Shown piece after piece: positions 19,141 through 28,536 of a stretch of DNA of 64,000 nucleotides; the stretch's first letter is position 1, and each line of letters starts with the position of its first letter. The notes below the pieces were generated by a model that was given only the letters and a program-made list of their open reading frames with translations, ran no database searches and had not been told where the DNA came from. The DNA comes from Rhodospirillaceae bacterium (GTDB lineage: Bacteria; Pseudomonadota; Alphaproteobacteria; Dongiales; Dongiaceae). The stretch is from NCBI GenBank assembly GCA_008012315.1, contig SSEL01000019.1, forward strand, positions 1 through 64,000. Reading direction: 5' to 3'. The position numbers were made by a program, and so were the translations under genes.

Positions 19141-19521
19141 TTAATTCAGCACGCTGTAGCCACGGCCGCGCAGGCAGTTATCGATAATCCGTTGCTGGTC
19201 GCTGACGCCCTTATAGGCGCCGCCGCCCGCGCCGACCGCGCCGCCGGTGGCAGCCCCCAGGGCCGCACCGGTCCCGGCGCTGGCGCCCGGCAGAATGGCG
19301 CCGGTGATGGCGCCCAGGGCTGCACCGCCCGCCGCGCCACCCAGGGCGCCGACGGCAGCATCGCCGGCCGGGCTCTTTTGCTCGGCATACTGGCGGCATT
19401 CATACAAATCCTGCTGGTAACGCGCCGTATCGACACCCTTGGTATCGACCACCGGCTGGTAACTCTGAGCACAACCTGCGAGCACGGTGGCCGCTGCCAG
19501 GATTGCACCTAAACGCTTCAT
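19141..19521 (-). CDS. Glycine-zipper lipoprotein
   Basis: Lipobox VLAGC; GGAAGGAALGAITGAILPGASAGTGAALGAATGGAVGAG glycine zipper. Confidence 0.75.
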   Translation of the reverse strand: MKRLGAILAAATVLAGCAQSYQPVVDTKGVDTARYQQDLYECRQYAEQKSPAGDAAVGALGGAAGGAALGAITGAILPGASAGTGAALGAATGGAVGAGGGAYKGVSDQQRIIDNCLRGRGYSVLN

Positions 19522-19896
19522 TTTTCATCCCTTTCCATAAGACACCGGCACGCCGCGAGGATCGCTGGCAAAGCCCTTATCACGCTTTTTACGGCAGTTT
19601 CGTTACCGGGCCGAGTTCTGTATCTGCCTGCACTTCTGTCCGGCCACACACATCTCGGTGAACGTGGCGGCGACCTGCTCCTTCTATATACCCCACCCCG
19701 CAAGCGAGCTATGCCAACCCAGGAGGGTAGTGACCTGCGTCACGATGACGCTGCTTCGGCATTCCTCCCACGCCCGCCCGGAGATTGTACGGACGAGGCG
19801 TCAGTTACCTGTGCAGCCTGTCATGAGATCGAAATCCCGGCTACCGTCCTTGAGGCTTGTGAGCGGCGGGCGGCTCTCATCCATAAGATAGAGGGC

Positions 19897-19949
19897 GATT
19901 CATGTCTTTGAGGGAAGCACATGCTTCCATCAAAGACGATCGCGCTCTA
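19897..19949. repeat. Intergenic palindromic repeat with GATTCA...CGATC..GCTCTA flanks
   Basis: GTCTTTGA GGGAAGCA..TGCTTCCA TCAAAGAC hairpin; related to the unit at 27039-27094. Confidence 0.6.
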
Positions 19950-20044
19950 GAGATAGATGACAATATCGAGTCACGGTAGTACCGGACGGGCCGTGGAAAC
20001 CGGCAATATCGGGTCCGGGGGCGGATCGATGGTCGTGAGGGACG

Positions 20045-20764
20045 ATGGTGAAGAAGGAGAGCCGAGCGAGGGACAACGCGGCACGGCCGGCCGTGCCGCA
20101 TGGCGCCAATTCCAATACGGTCTATGAAGCGCTGCGCCAGCGGATCGCCACCAGCTATTACCCGCCTGGCAGCCGCCTGACCGAGGTCGACCTGGCGGCG
20201 GAATTCGGCCTGAGCCGGACCCCGGTGCGTCAGGCGCTGCATCGCCTCGGCGCCGATGGCCTGGTCGAGGTCAGGAACGGCGTGGGCTGCCGCGTCACTG
20301 AGATCGATGACCGGCAGCTTGAGGATATGTACAAGCTGCGCCTGCGGCTGGTCGAAATGATGGGCGAGATCTCGCCCCAGCCGCTGAAGCCGGCGGAGAT
20401 GCAAGGGCTCGAGGAGATCCGGGCACGCACCCGGCAGTTGCTCGATGGGATGGAGGAGCCGGAGATCACCGAATATGCCGGGCTCTGTGACCAGTTTTAT
20501 GCGCTGGTCAATAACGTGATCGGCAATCCGTTCCTGCGGCATTTCATCGACGTCATGTACCACCAGACCGACCGTTATTGGTATGGTTGGATGCAGACCG
20601 AGGATCTGCGGCGCGAGGTGCAATTCCTGCTGCACGAAGTCGAGGAGACCTTGCGGGCATTGGCGGTGCACGACTTCCAGGCGGTCGGCCATATCCGCCG
20701 CAACCACATCTCGATGATGCTGGCCCGCATGGAGAATTACCGCCGCAGCCTCGCCAAGGCGTGA
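20045..20764 (+). CDS. GntR-family regulator (FCD type)
   Basis: VYEALRQRIATSYYPPGSRLTEVDLAAEFGLSRTPVRQALHRLGADGLVEV. Confidence 0.92.
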   Translation: MVKKESRARDNAARPAVPHGANSNTVYEALRQRIATSYYPPGSRLTEVDLAAEFGLSRTPVRQALHRLGADGLVEVRNGVGCRVTEIDDRQLEDMYKLRLRLVEMMGEISPQPLKPAEMQGLEEIRARTRQLLDGMEEPEITEYAGLCDQFYALVNNVIGNPFLRHFIDVMYHQTDRYWYGWMQTEDLRREVQFLLHEVEETLRALAVHDFQAVGHIRRNHISMMLARMENYRRSLAKA

Positions 20765-20785
20765 AACCTCGCCGGTAATGCCGGC

Positions 20786-21715
20786 TTAATATCCCTGCGC
20801 TTGATCGACCTGATTCTGCAGCCTTTCGCCGGCGGTGGCGCGGCGATAGTTCTCGACGATCAACGCCGCACCCGTGCCCGGCCGCGTGATGGCGGCGATA
20901 TGCGGCGTGATGGTGACCTTCGGATGCGCCCAGAAGGGATGGCCGGCCGGCAGCGGTTCGGTGCGGAAGACATCGAGCACGGCATGGTCGAGATGGCCGG
21001 AATCAAGCACCGCCAGCAAATCCTCCTCCACCAGATGCGCCCCGCGCGCCGCATTGATCACGCAGGCATGCTTGGGCAGCAGGTCGAACAGGCGGCGGTT
21101 GAGGATGCCGGTGGTCTCCGACGTCAGCGGCAAGAGGCAGATCAGGATGTCGCAACCGCCGAGGAAAGCCGGCAGCGTCTCGAGGCCGGCGAAGCTTTCG
21201 ACGCCCTCGACTTGCTTGGCGGTGCGGCTCCAGCCGCGCAAAGGCAGGCCGAGCGGCAGGAGCTGCCGCGCCGCATCCTGGCCGAGTGTGCCAAGCCCCA
21301 TGATGCCGATGGCCGGCTGCAATGCCGCCGGCGACAGGTGTTCCGCCCAGACATGATCGCGCTGGGCCTGTCGCAAGGCTTTGCCCTGGCGCAGCCGGTC
21401 CAGCACGTGGAACACCATATATTCGCTCATGCTGACAGTGAGGCCGTCATCCACCATGCGGGCGAGCGGCACGCCGGCCGGCAATCCGCCGCCCTGCATC
21501 AGGTGATTGACGCCGGCCCAGGTCGATTGAATGCCGCGTACATGGGTGAAGGCCGAGAGATCGGCGGGCAGATGGCCGCTGACGATGATGAAGTCGATCT
21601 CCTCGGCCGGGCCGTAATCCGGCCAATGGCGGAACGTCAGTTCGGGGTCGATCTCGCGGATCGATCCCAACCATTGATCGGCTTCACTTGGATCGGCGGC
21701 ATAGAGGATGGCCAT
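20786..21715 (-). CDS. Glyoxylate/hydroxypyruvate reductase A-like 2-hydroxyacid dehydrogenase
   Basis: MAILYAADPSEADQW; IGIMGLGTLGQDAARQLLPLGLPLRGWSR; LINCLLPLTSET-type motif; VINAARGAHLVEEDLL. Confidence 0.9.
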   Translation of the reverse strand: MAILYAADPSEADQWLGSIREIDPELTFRHWPDYGPAEEIDFIIVSGHLPADLSAFTHVRGIQSTWAGVNHLMQGGGLPAGVPLARMVDDGLTVSMSEYMVFHVLDRLRQGKALRQAQRDHVWAEHLSPAALQPAIGIMGLGTLGQDAARQLLPLGLPLRGWSRTAKQVEGVESFAGLETLPAFLGGCDILICLLPLTSETTGILNRRLFDLLPKHACVINAARGAHLVEEDLLAVLDSGHLDHAVLDVFRTEPLPAGHPFWAHPKVTITPHIAAITRPGTGAALIVENYRRATAGERLQNQVDQAQGY

Positions 21716-21906
21716 GATCGGTCCCGCGATTTGTTCACCTATCGTCTTTAGACGGAAAGCCGCCGACGATGTCAAGCTGGCGCACAAATCGGGTAGATTA
21801 GCCCAAGAGAGAAAAATTCACGTTTCATTGAAATCCTGCGCGCATAGCCGCATGCTACATACCTTGAAACTATCCCTCTCATTGAAAACTGGAGCCGAGG
21901 AATCGC

Positions 21907-22425
21907 ATGTACCATAAGCCATTCGCCCTAACCACGGCATGCCTGGCTTTAACTGCTTTAACGAACGCGGCCGTCGCGGCTGCACCGGCAACGGCCAGCG
22001 TGAATGCCCCCATGCCTACGGCTTCCGCCGTCGGGGAGCAGCTGGCCGATTCATCGCCAAGCGTCGGTGCTATCGTGATCAGCGAGGTCGCACGGCGCCT
22101 CATCACCGATTACTACCAGCAGCGATATGACCAATGGGTAGCCATCGATAGCGGGCAGCACGGCAAGAAGAACAAGCAAAAGCACATGCCACCGGGCCTC
22201 GCCAAGAAAGGCGGCTTGCCACCCGGCATCCAGCAGAAGCTCGCCCGCGGCGGCACCTTGCCGCCCGGTCTCGCCTATCGCAACCTGCCGCCGGACCTGT
22301 TGCAGCAATTGCCGCCGCTGCAAGCCGGCTATCGCTACGTCATCATCGACGATCGCGTCATGCTCATCCGTGCTGCAACCAATCTGATCATGGATGCGCT
22401 CCAGGTGGCGGCGGCATCTTTTTGA
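21907..22425 (+). CDS. CigR-like secreted/envelope protein (RcnB-type)
   Basis: Signal peptide; MPPGLAKKGGLPPGIQQKLARGGTLPPGLAYRNLP; YRYVIIDDRVMLIRAATNLIMDAL. Confidence 0.7.
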   Translation: MYHKPFALTTACLALTALTNAAVAAAPATASVNAPMPTASAVGEQLADSSPSVGAIVISEVARRLITDYYQQRYDQWVAIDSGQHGKKNKQKHMPPGLAKKGGLPPGIQQKLARGGTLPPGLAYRNLPPDLLQQLPPLQAGYRYVIIDDRVMLIRAATNLIMDALQVAAASF

Positions 22426-22558
22426 TCGGATGCAGGCAGAAGCATCGGCGATAGGCTGACCGCGCCATCGGCGCGGCCAGCGTTCTTGCAACCTTACCTC
22501 GTGGAACAAAATTCGGTTACGCGCTGTTTACGGTCCGGCTGATGCGGAGCTGTCGAAC

Positions 22559-25027
22559 ATGCGCTTTTCCAAACCCGTCGCCGCCCGGCTGCCCATCTGG
22601 CTGCTCAGCGGCTTTTTTCTGATCGCCGGCCTCGGCCTTATCTATGGCGGCATCCACCTGCTGCTGCTCGGCGGCTCCTGGTATTATTTGCTGGCCGGTA
22701 TCAGCTTCGTCGCCACAGGCATCCTCATCCTCGCCCGCCGCGCCGAGGCAGCGTGGCTGTATGCACTGGTCGTGCTGGCGACATTGGCCTGGTCGCTCTG
22801 GGAGGCCGGCTTCGACTGGTGGCCGCTGGCGGCACGCGGCGACATCGTCTTCCTCGCCGGCTTCTGCCTGCTGGCTCTATCGCTGATCTGGTGGATCAGG
22901 GCGCGCCGCACCGGCAGCATAGAAAATGCCTCAATCGGCGCAATGCGTGGCGGCACTATCGCCCTGGCGGCCAGCCTGGCCGTGGCAGCAATCGTCGGCA
23001 TCGTCTCGCTGTTCATCGATCAACACGACCAGCCGGGCCAACTGCCGATGGAAGCGGCATCGGCCACCGGCCAACCGGCAGGAACCGATTCGGCCGAGGC
23101 CACCGCGCCGAATGGCGACTGGACGGCCTATGGCGGCACCCCGCTCGGCCAGCGTTATTCGCCGCTGACGCAGATCACGCCGGCGAATGCGGGCAAACTG
23201 CAAACCGTCTGGGAATATCACACCAAGGATATTCGGGGTCCGGCGGACCCCGTCGAGACGACATATGAAGTGACGCCGTTGAAGATCGGCAATCTGCTTT
23301 ACATCTGCACCCCGCATAATTTCGTCATCGCGCTCGATGCCGAGACCGGCAAGGAACGCTGGCGCTATGATCCGCAGATCAAGCAATCGCCTGATCTGCA
23401 GCATCTGACCTGCCGCGGCCTTTCCTATCATGCCGATGCATCGGTCGCGGCCACCGCGCCCTGCGCCCACCGCCTCTTCATGCCGACCGCCGATGCGCGG
23501 CTGCTGGCGCTGGATGCAGCAACCGGCAAGCTTTGCGAGGATTTCGGCGATCATGGCGAGGTCGATCTGTGGCGCGGCATGCCGGAGCTGCAAGCCGGCT
23601 TCTATTATTCGACCTCGCCGCCGTTCATCGCCCATAACCTCGTCATCATCGGCGGCAATGTCAGCGACAACGTCAATGTCAACTCGCCCTCCGGCGTCAT
23701 CCGCGCCTATGACGCCAAGACCGGCGCGTTGAAATGGAACTGGGATTCCGGTAATCCCGACAATACCCAGCCGATCGGCCCCGACCAGCACTACACACGC
23801 AGCTCGCCCAATAGCTGGAGCATCTCCAGCGCCGACGAGCAGCTCGGCCTGATCTATATTCCGATGGGCAACCAGCCACCTGATCAGTTCGGCGCGAAAC
23901 GCTCAGCGACAACGGAGAAATTTTCCAGCTCGATCGTCGCCCTCGATATCGATACGGGGCAGATGCGCTGGGTCTTCCAGACCGTGCATCACGACCTTTG
24001 GGACATGGATGTCGGGTCCCAGCCGAGCCTTGTCGACCTGACGACGCCGCAGGGCACGGTCCCTGCCCTGGTCGCGCCGACCAAGCGCGGCGATCTCTAT
24101 GTGCTGGACCGGCGCAGCGGCAAGCCGATCATGCCGGTGGACGAACGCGCGGTGCCGCAAGGTGCGGTGGCCGGCGACTCCACGGCGCAAACACAGCCCT
24201 TCTCCGCCCTCACCTTCCTGCCGCCGCAGCATCTGCAGGAAAAGGATATGTGGGGCGCCACGATGTTCGACCAGCTCGCCTGCCGGGTGCAGTTCCGCAG
24301 CTTGCGCTATGACGGCATCTTCACACCACCCTCGTTGCAGGGATCGCTGGTCTATCCCGGCAATTTCGGCATCTTCGACTGGGGCGGCATCGCCGTCGAT
24401 CCGGTTCGGCAGATCGCTTTCGCTAATCCCGATTACATGGCTTTTGTCGATCGCCTGATCCCGCGCGAGCAATTCGACAAGGAATGGAATGAGCGCCTGG
24501 CGCAGGAACAGCCCGATCCGGAGCAGAATGCCGGCAAGCCGCCCGCCTTCCCGCGCAGCGAAGGTGGGCTCAATCCCAATCGCGGCGCACCATTCGGCGT
24601 CGATCTCGAAGCCTTCCTCTCACCGCTCGGCCTGCCGTGCCAGGCGCCGCCCTGGGGCTATGTCGCGGGTGTCGATCTCAAATCCGGCAAGATCGCCTAT
24701 ATGCACAAGAACGGCACGATCCGCGACAGCTCGCCGGTACCCCTGCCCTTCAAGATGGGCGTTCCCAGCCTGGGCGGACCGGTTATGACGGCGGGGGGTG
24801 TCGCTTTCCTGACCTCAACCCTGGATTATTATATCCGCGCCTATGATGTCGGCAGCGGCAGGCAGCTTTGGGAAAGCCGGCTGCCGGCCGGCGGACAGGC
24901 GACCCCGATGAGTTACTGGTCGGAAGCGAGCCAGCGGCAATTCGTGATCGCCGTGGCCGGCGGGCATGGCTCGCTCGGCACCAAGGCCGGCGATGCGATC
25001 ATTGCCTATGCCCTGCCGAAACCCTAG
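22559..25027 (+). CDS. gcd: Membrane-bound PQQ-dependent glucose/quinate dehydrogenase
   Basis: Five N-terminal TM segments followed by PQQ propeller: NGDWTAYGGTPLGQRYSPLTQITPANAGKLQTVWEYHTKD; VHHDLWDMDVGSQPSLVDL. Confidence 0.92.
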   Translation: MRFSKPVAARLPIWLLSGFFLIAGLGLIYGGIHLLLLGGSWYYLLAGISFVATGILILARRAEAAWLYALVVLATLAWSLWEAGFDWWPLAARGDIVFLAGFCLLALSLIWWIRARRTGSIENASIGAMRGGTIALAASLAVAAIVGIVSLFIDQHDQPGQLPMEAASATGQPAGTDSAEATAPNGDWTAYGGTPLGQRYSPLTQITPANAGKLQTVWEYHTKDIRGPADPVETTYEVTPLKIGNLLYICTPHNFVIALDAETGKERWRYDPQIKQSPDLQHLTCRGLSYHADASVAATAPCAHRLFMPTADARLLALDAATGKLCEDFGDHGEVDLWRGMPELQAGFYYSTSPPFIAHNLVIIGGNVSDNVNVNSPSGVIRAYDAKTGALKWNWDSGNPDNTQPIGPDQHYTRSSPNSWSISSADEQLGLIYIPMGNQPPDQFGAKRSATTEKFSSSIVALDIDTGQMRWVFQTVHHDLWDMDVGSQPSLVDLTTPQGTVPALVAPTKRGDLYVLDRRSGKPIMPVDERAVPQGAVAGDSTAQTQPFSALTFLPPQHLQEKDMWGATMFDQLACRVQFRSLRYDGIFTPPSLQGSLVYPGNFGIFDWGGIAVDPVRQIAFANPDYMAFVDRLIPREQFDKEWNERLAQEQPDPEQNAGKPPAFPRSEGGLNPNRGAPFGVDLEAFLSPLGLPCQAPPWGYVAGVDLKSGKIAYMHKNGTIRDSSPVPLPFKMGVPSLGGPVMTAGGVAFLTSTLDYYIRAYDVGSGRQLWESRLPAGGQATPMSYWSEASQRQFVIAVAGGHGSLGTKAGDAIIAYALPKP

Positions 25028-25074
25028 TGGCCGAAACCCTAGTGGCCGAAATCCCAGTTGCCGAAACTTTAGGC
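25015..25074. repeat. Four tandem 15-bp units spanning the gcd stop codon
   Basis: gccgaaaccctagtg x2, gccgaaatcccagtt, gccgaaactttaggc. Confidence 0.85.
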
Positions 25075-25227
25075 AGATCCGGCTGATCTCATCGCCAAGC
25101 GGTCTTGCGGCCCCTGTTCGCGAGGAATTGACCCTGCCTTCATGCGATGCGCGCAGGAACTGCCATGCCTTGCGGGTGGTTATATCCTCTATATCTTAGG
25201 AGAGGCCCGGTGCAAGGAACTGCCCCA

Positions 25228-25779
25228 ATGCAAGAAACGGCAAGGCCGGTTGATGCGACCGGCCCCTATCGGACAGCCGCACAGGCGGTCCATTCGCTCC
25301 TCCAGCTCGCCCGGAAAGGCGGCGAGCTTTCACCGGATTTCTGGCATGACCGTTTCGTGCTGGGATTCCTGTTTCATTTCATCCACGGTATCGCCGTGCA
25401 GGCCGGTGCCGAGCGGGGCGATTATGACGAGATGCCGAACGTCTATCGCTTCCTTTGCGGCAATGACGGCATCGAGGTGCTGGAGCGCAGCGCCGCGTTC
25501 AGAATGAATAACGATTCCGATTATCGCATCGGCGGTGACGCCGCCGAAAGATTTCTCGATGTGATTCATCGCCGCCGGGGCCATGAAAATGATGCGGATG
25601 TGATTCAAGCACGCCAACAAGCGGCCGAGATGGTCGCGGGCTGGGATGGACCGAACCGGCCGGAAGCGGACAATGCCTTTTTCGCCTGCCTGCTGGAAGC
25701 CGTTTTTCTGAACAGGGTCTGGCATCACGTGACGTCGCCGGGTGCCGCCGGCCCCCGTCAAAGCAAGGCCGAGAGATAA
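25228..25779 (+). CDS. Hypothetical protein
   Basis: ORF with plausible composition: MQETARPVDATGPYRTAAQAVHSLLQLARKGGELSPDFWHDRFVLGFLFHFIHG; start chosen after leader. Confidence 0.55.
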   Translation: MQETARPVDATGPYRTAAQAVHSLLQLARKGGELSPDFWHDRFVLGFLFHFIHGIAVQAGAERGDYDEMPNVYRFLCGNDGIEVLERSAAFRMNNDSDYRIGGDAAERFLDVIHRRRGHENDADVIQARQQAAEMVAGWDGPNRPEADNAFFACLLEAVFLNRVWHHVTSPGAAGPRQSKAER

Positions 25780-25865
25780 TCGAGACGGAACAAAGTTGCG
25801 TCGCAGTTCTTTGACCTTCACCAGCGGGACAGAGGGTGGCCCGCCTCGGTTGAAGGGAGAAAAGA

Positions 25866-26321
25866 ATGGAAATCCGCGAACTGCTCAAAAAGGATCACGA
25901 TCACGTCAAGGAGCTGCTGGAAAAATTGAGCAGCGGCAAGCTCCGCGAGGACGCGCTGAAGACGACATTCGATGAACTCAAAATCGCCGTGACCAGTCAT
26001 TCCAAGGCCGAAGAAAAAATCGTCTATGGCAAATTGAAAAAGGAAGAAGACGAAGAAACCCAGGAAGCCGGCATCGAGGGCGAAATCGAGCATGGCCTGG
26101 TGGACCAGCTGCTGCAAATCATGACCCGGAGCCGCAGCAAAGGCTCGACCCGCTGGGAAGCCTATCTGAAAGTCATCAAGGACCTGCTGGAACACCATAT
26201 CAAGGAAGAAGAAAGCACGGTCTTTACCCAGCTCGGCGAGCATTTCGATGCGGCGGCGCTGCAAAAGATGGGTGAGGAGATGGAGCAGGAAAAAAGCAAG
26301 ATGATGAAAGCCGCCGCCTAG
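25866..26321 (+). CDS. Hemerythrin-like (HHE) domain protein
   Basis: LKKDHDHVKELLEKL; SHSKAEEKIVYGKL; LLEHHIKEEESTVFTQL. Confidence 0.9.
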   Translation: MEIRELLKKDHDHVKELLEKLSSGKLREDALKTTFDELKIAVTSHSKAEEKIVYGKLKKEEDEETQEAGIEGEIEHGLVDQLLQIMTRSRSKGSTRWEAYLKVIKDLLEHHIKEEESTVFTQLGEHFDAAALQKMGEEMEQEKSKMMKAAA

Positions 26322-26365
26322 AGCGCGATGGTGTCACGTTGAAACAGCTTTGGACATGATGTGAA

Positions 26366-26398
26366 GGACCGCGGCAGAGCCTGTTCCTGCCGCGGTCC
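26366..26398. terminator. Hairpin, possible terminator after hemerythrin gene
   Basis: GGACCGCGGCAG-agcctgttc-CTGCCGCGGTCC, 12-bp perfect stem, no T tract. Confidence 0.4.
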
Positions 26399-26416
26399 TG
26401 CGCGAACCGAGGCGAG

Positions 26417-27004
26417 ATGAGCGCATTGGCTTCCACGGCGCATCTCTGCGTCGATATGCAAAATCTTTTGAAGGCCGAAAGTCCATGGCCGACACCCTGG
26501 GCGGAGCGCATCCTGCCGAAGGTGATCGCTTTGGCCGAGGCCTTGCCGGAGCGGACAATTTTCACCCGCTTCATCCCGCCGCGGACACCTGCCGAAATGC
26601 CGGGAACGTGGCGGGAATTTTATTCGAAATGGCGCTGCGTCACGCGCGATCATCTGGCCGGAAATGTCCTGGAGCTGATATCGCCCCTGGCGCAATTCAT
26701 CCCGCCGGCAAAACTGATCGACAAGATGACCTATTCGGCTTTTTCCAACCCCGCACTTCTGCGGCAACTGAATGACTGGCGCTGCCCCAATATCATCATC
26801 TCCGGTGCGGAAACCGATGTCTGCGTCTTGGCAACGGTGCTTCAGGCCGTCGATCTCGGCTTTCGCGTCGTGCTGCCGGTCGATGCGATCTGCAGTTCCT
26901 CGGACCCCTGTCATGAAGCGCTGCTGACACTTTACCGGCAACGTTTCAGCCAGCAGATCCTGGCGATCGATACCGAGCAGATCCTGTCCGGCGATTGGAC
27001 CTGA
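26417..27004 (+). CDS. Cysteine hydrolase (isochorismatase-like)
   Basis: LCVDMQNLLKAESPW; NIIISGAETDVCVLATVLQAVDLGFRVVLPVDAICSS. Confidence 0.88.
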   Translation: MSALASTAHLCVDMQNLLKAESPWPTPWAERILPKVIALAEALPERTIFTRFIPPRTPAEMPGTWREFYSKWRCVTRDHLAGNVLELISPLAQFIPPAKLIDKMTYSAFSNPALLRQLNDWRCPNIIISGAETDVCVLATVLQAVDLGFRVVLPVDAICSSSDPCHEALLTLYRQRFSQQILAIDTEQILSGDWT

Positions 27005-27038
27005 TCACATTGGACCTCTCTCTTATGGATGAGAGGCG

Positions 27039-27094
27039 GATTCACGTTTTAGACAAAATCGCCAAGCGATTCCGTCTAAAACGATCCGGCTCTA
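27039..27094. repeat. Intergenic palindromic repeat with GATTCA...CGATC..GCTCTA flanks
   Basis: CGTTTTAGAC-aa-AATCGC-caa-GCGATT-cc-GTCTAAAACG. Confidence 0.65.
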
Positions 27095-27370
27095 ATCGGC
27101 GTAACTCGATCCGTCGCGGTCCAGTTCCCGCAGCAGGGCCGGCCATTCATAATGGCCGGGGAAGAAGTCCGTCAGATACTGATCGCGGACCTTCCTTGGT
27201 GCCGTCCTCGACAGGATCGCGGGATCATGATGGCAGAGATAGCGGCGGCCCAGCACCGACTGCCAGGGAGGCGCCGTGTCATGGCAGAGGCCGTTGATCA
27301 CGCGCGGGCATCGCGGCGCGAAGACACAGCCGGGCAGGCTCTTGTCGCTTTCGGAAGCTGAAAATGGCAC
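27092..27370 (-). pseudogene. C-terminal remnant of an oligopeptide/dipeptide ABC transporter ATPase
   Basis: LPGCVFAPRCPRVINGLCHDTAPPWQSVLGRRYLCHHDPAIL resembles the oligo_HPY tail; no Walker motifs upstream. Confidence 0.55.
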
Positions 27371-27385
27371 GCTGAGCGCCCGGGA

Positions 27386-27943
27386 CTATTTCTTCTTTGA
27401 GAAAGGCACCAAGGTATCCCGGGTATTTAAACTGCGCTGGTCGAAATGATAATCCTCAAGCGCGAAACACTGCATCGGCCGGTCCGGCACGACGACGGGA
27501 AAGATGCCGAACTCGACATTGCAGGCTGCGCCCAGCATGGTCGGCCAGACATATTTCCCGAGAAAGAAGGACCGCGAGGACCACGCTTGATGATACGAAT
27601 CCTGCCCTTCCTGGATCCAGGGTGATTTCGAATTGCCGAGCTCATCCAGATAACGACCGGTCAGATCGCCGCACATCTCGACCACTTTGGTGCCGGTGAG
27701 ACGATAAAAGACACGAAACGGCTCAAGCTGAATTTCCGCTACCAACAGGTAAGGCAGAATGTTCCTGAGATCGGCGATGTCGAAATCGCTGCGATCCGGC
27801 AGAACACGACCACCTTTTTTCACCTGCCAATATTCTGCCAACAAACGAAGCCGCCCAGATTGCACGTCATCGAGCGTCAGGGGCTTTATACCGGTAAACA
27901 TCGCGCTGATCTCGTCGCATCGAAGCGCCACATCCTGCGACAA
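27386..27943 (-). CDS. PAS domain-containing protein (PAS_5-like)
   Basis: YWQVKKGGRVLPDRSDFDIADLRNILPYLLVAEIQLEPFRVFYRLTGTKVVEMCGDLTGRYLDEL. Confidence 0.8.
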   Translation of the reverse strand: MSQDVALRCDEISAMFTGIKPLTLDDVQSGRLRLLAEYWQVKKGGRVLPDRSDFDIADLRNILPYLLVAEIQLEPFRVFYRLTGTKVVEMCGDLTGRYLDELGNSKSPWIQEGQDSYHQAWSSRSFFLGKYVWPTMLGAACNVEFGIFPVVVPDRPMQCFALEDYHFDQRSLNTRDTLVPFSKKK

Positions 27944-28021
27944 GAAGCCTAAGAAAGAGATAATGGTAGATCAGACTGTCGTCATCCAATGCTTCGTTTC
28001 GCTGAGACGCCTGCCGCGACA

Positions 28022-28408
28022 CTACTCAGGCTCATCCTTCGCGCCCGCTTCGCTCGTCGGCCTTTGCTGGCACATGATGATCGGTGGCGTGAGGGCATTG
28101 AGGAAACCGTTGGCGGCATAGATCTGCATATTCGCAACGCCGCGCGGCAGCAGAAAGGAACCCTGCGCGACCTTGGTCGAGCTGTCGGTCTTCAGCAGGG
28201 CCCAGCTGTAGCTGCAAAGCTGGGGCGGCGCATGCGGATCGAGATGGCTGCATAACAGCTCCGCCGCGTTCATCATCACGGCGCCGCCGCAGCTCACGGG
28301 CGGTGCCGCCACGGCAGGCGAGACAGCCGGCAACGACACGAAGCCGGCAGCCACCATCGCCAGAAACAGCCCTAAGATCAGTCTGTTAACCATAGTTTTG
28401 GGCATGGC
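28022..28408 (-). CDS. Small secreted hypothetical protein
   Basis: Signal peptide MPKTMVNRLILGLFLAMVAAGFVSLPAVSPAVAA followed by a Cys-containing region; ORF 28022..28432 with an internal Met as likely start. Confidence 0.5.
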   Translation of the reverse strand, partial: AMPKTMVNRLILGLFLAMVAAGFVSLPAVSPAVAAPPVSCGGAVMMNAAELLCSHLDPHAPPQLCSYSWALLKTDSSTKVAQGSFLLPRGVANMQIYAANGFLNALTPPIIMCQQRPTSEAGAKDEPE

Positions 28409-28469
28409 TGCCTTACGCCGGCAGCATTCCATTCCTTAACTATTTAGCATGCTTTCCATAGCAATCTAT

Positions 28470-28489
28470 GTCATAAGTATACTTATGAC
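28470..28489. promoter_or_regulatory. Perfect 20-bp palindrome, candidate MarR operator
   Basis: GTCATAAGTATACTTATGAC equals its reverse complement, 47 bp before the marR start; extra half-site GATAAGTAT follows. Confidence 0.65.
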
Positions 28490-28536
28490 AAGTGCGATAA
28501 GTATTTCCGACTCATCATTCGCCGGAAGGCTATCCG

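Noticed and set aside
19711-19911. Small ORF with TCAACHE (CxxCH) motif
   Set aside because: Isolated, short, no signal peptide or second haem ligand pattern; overlaps the start of a palindromic repeat; likely chance
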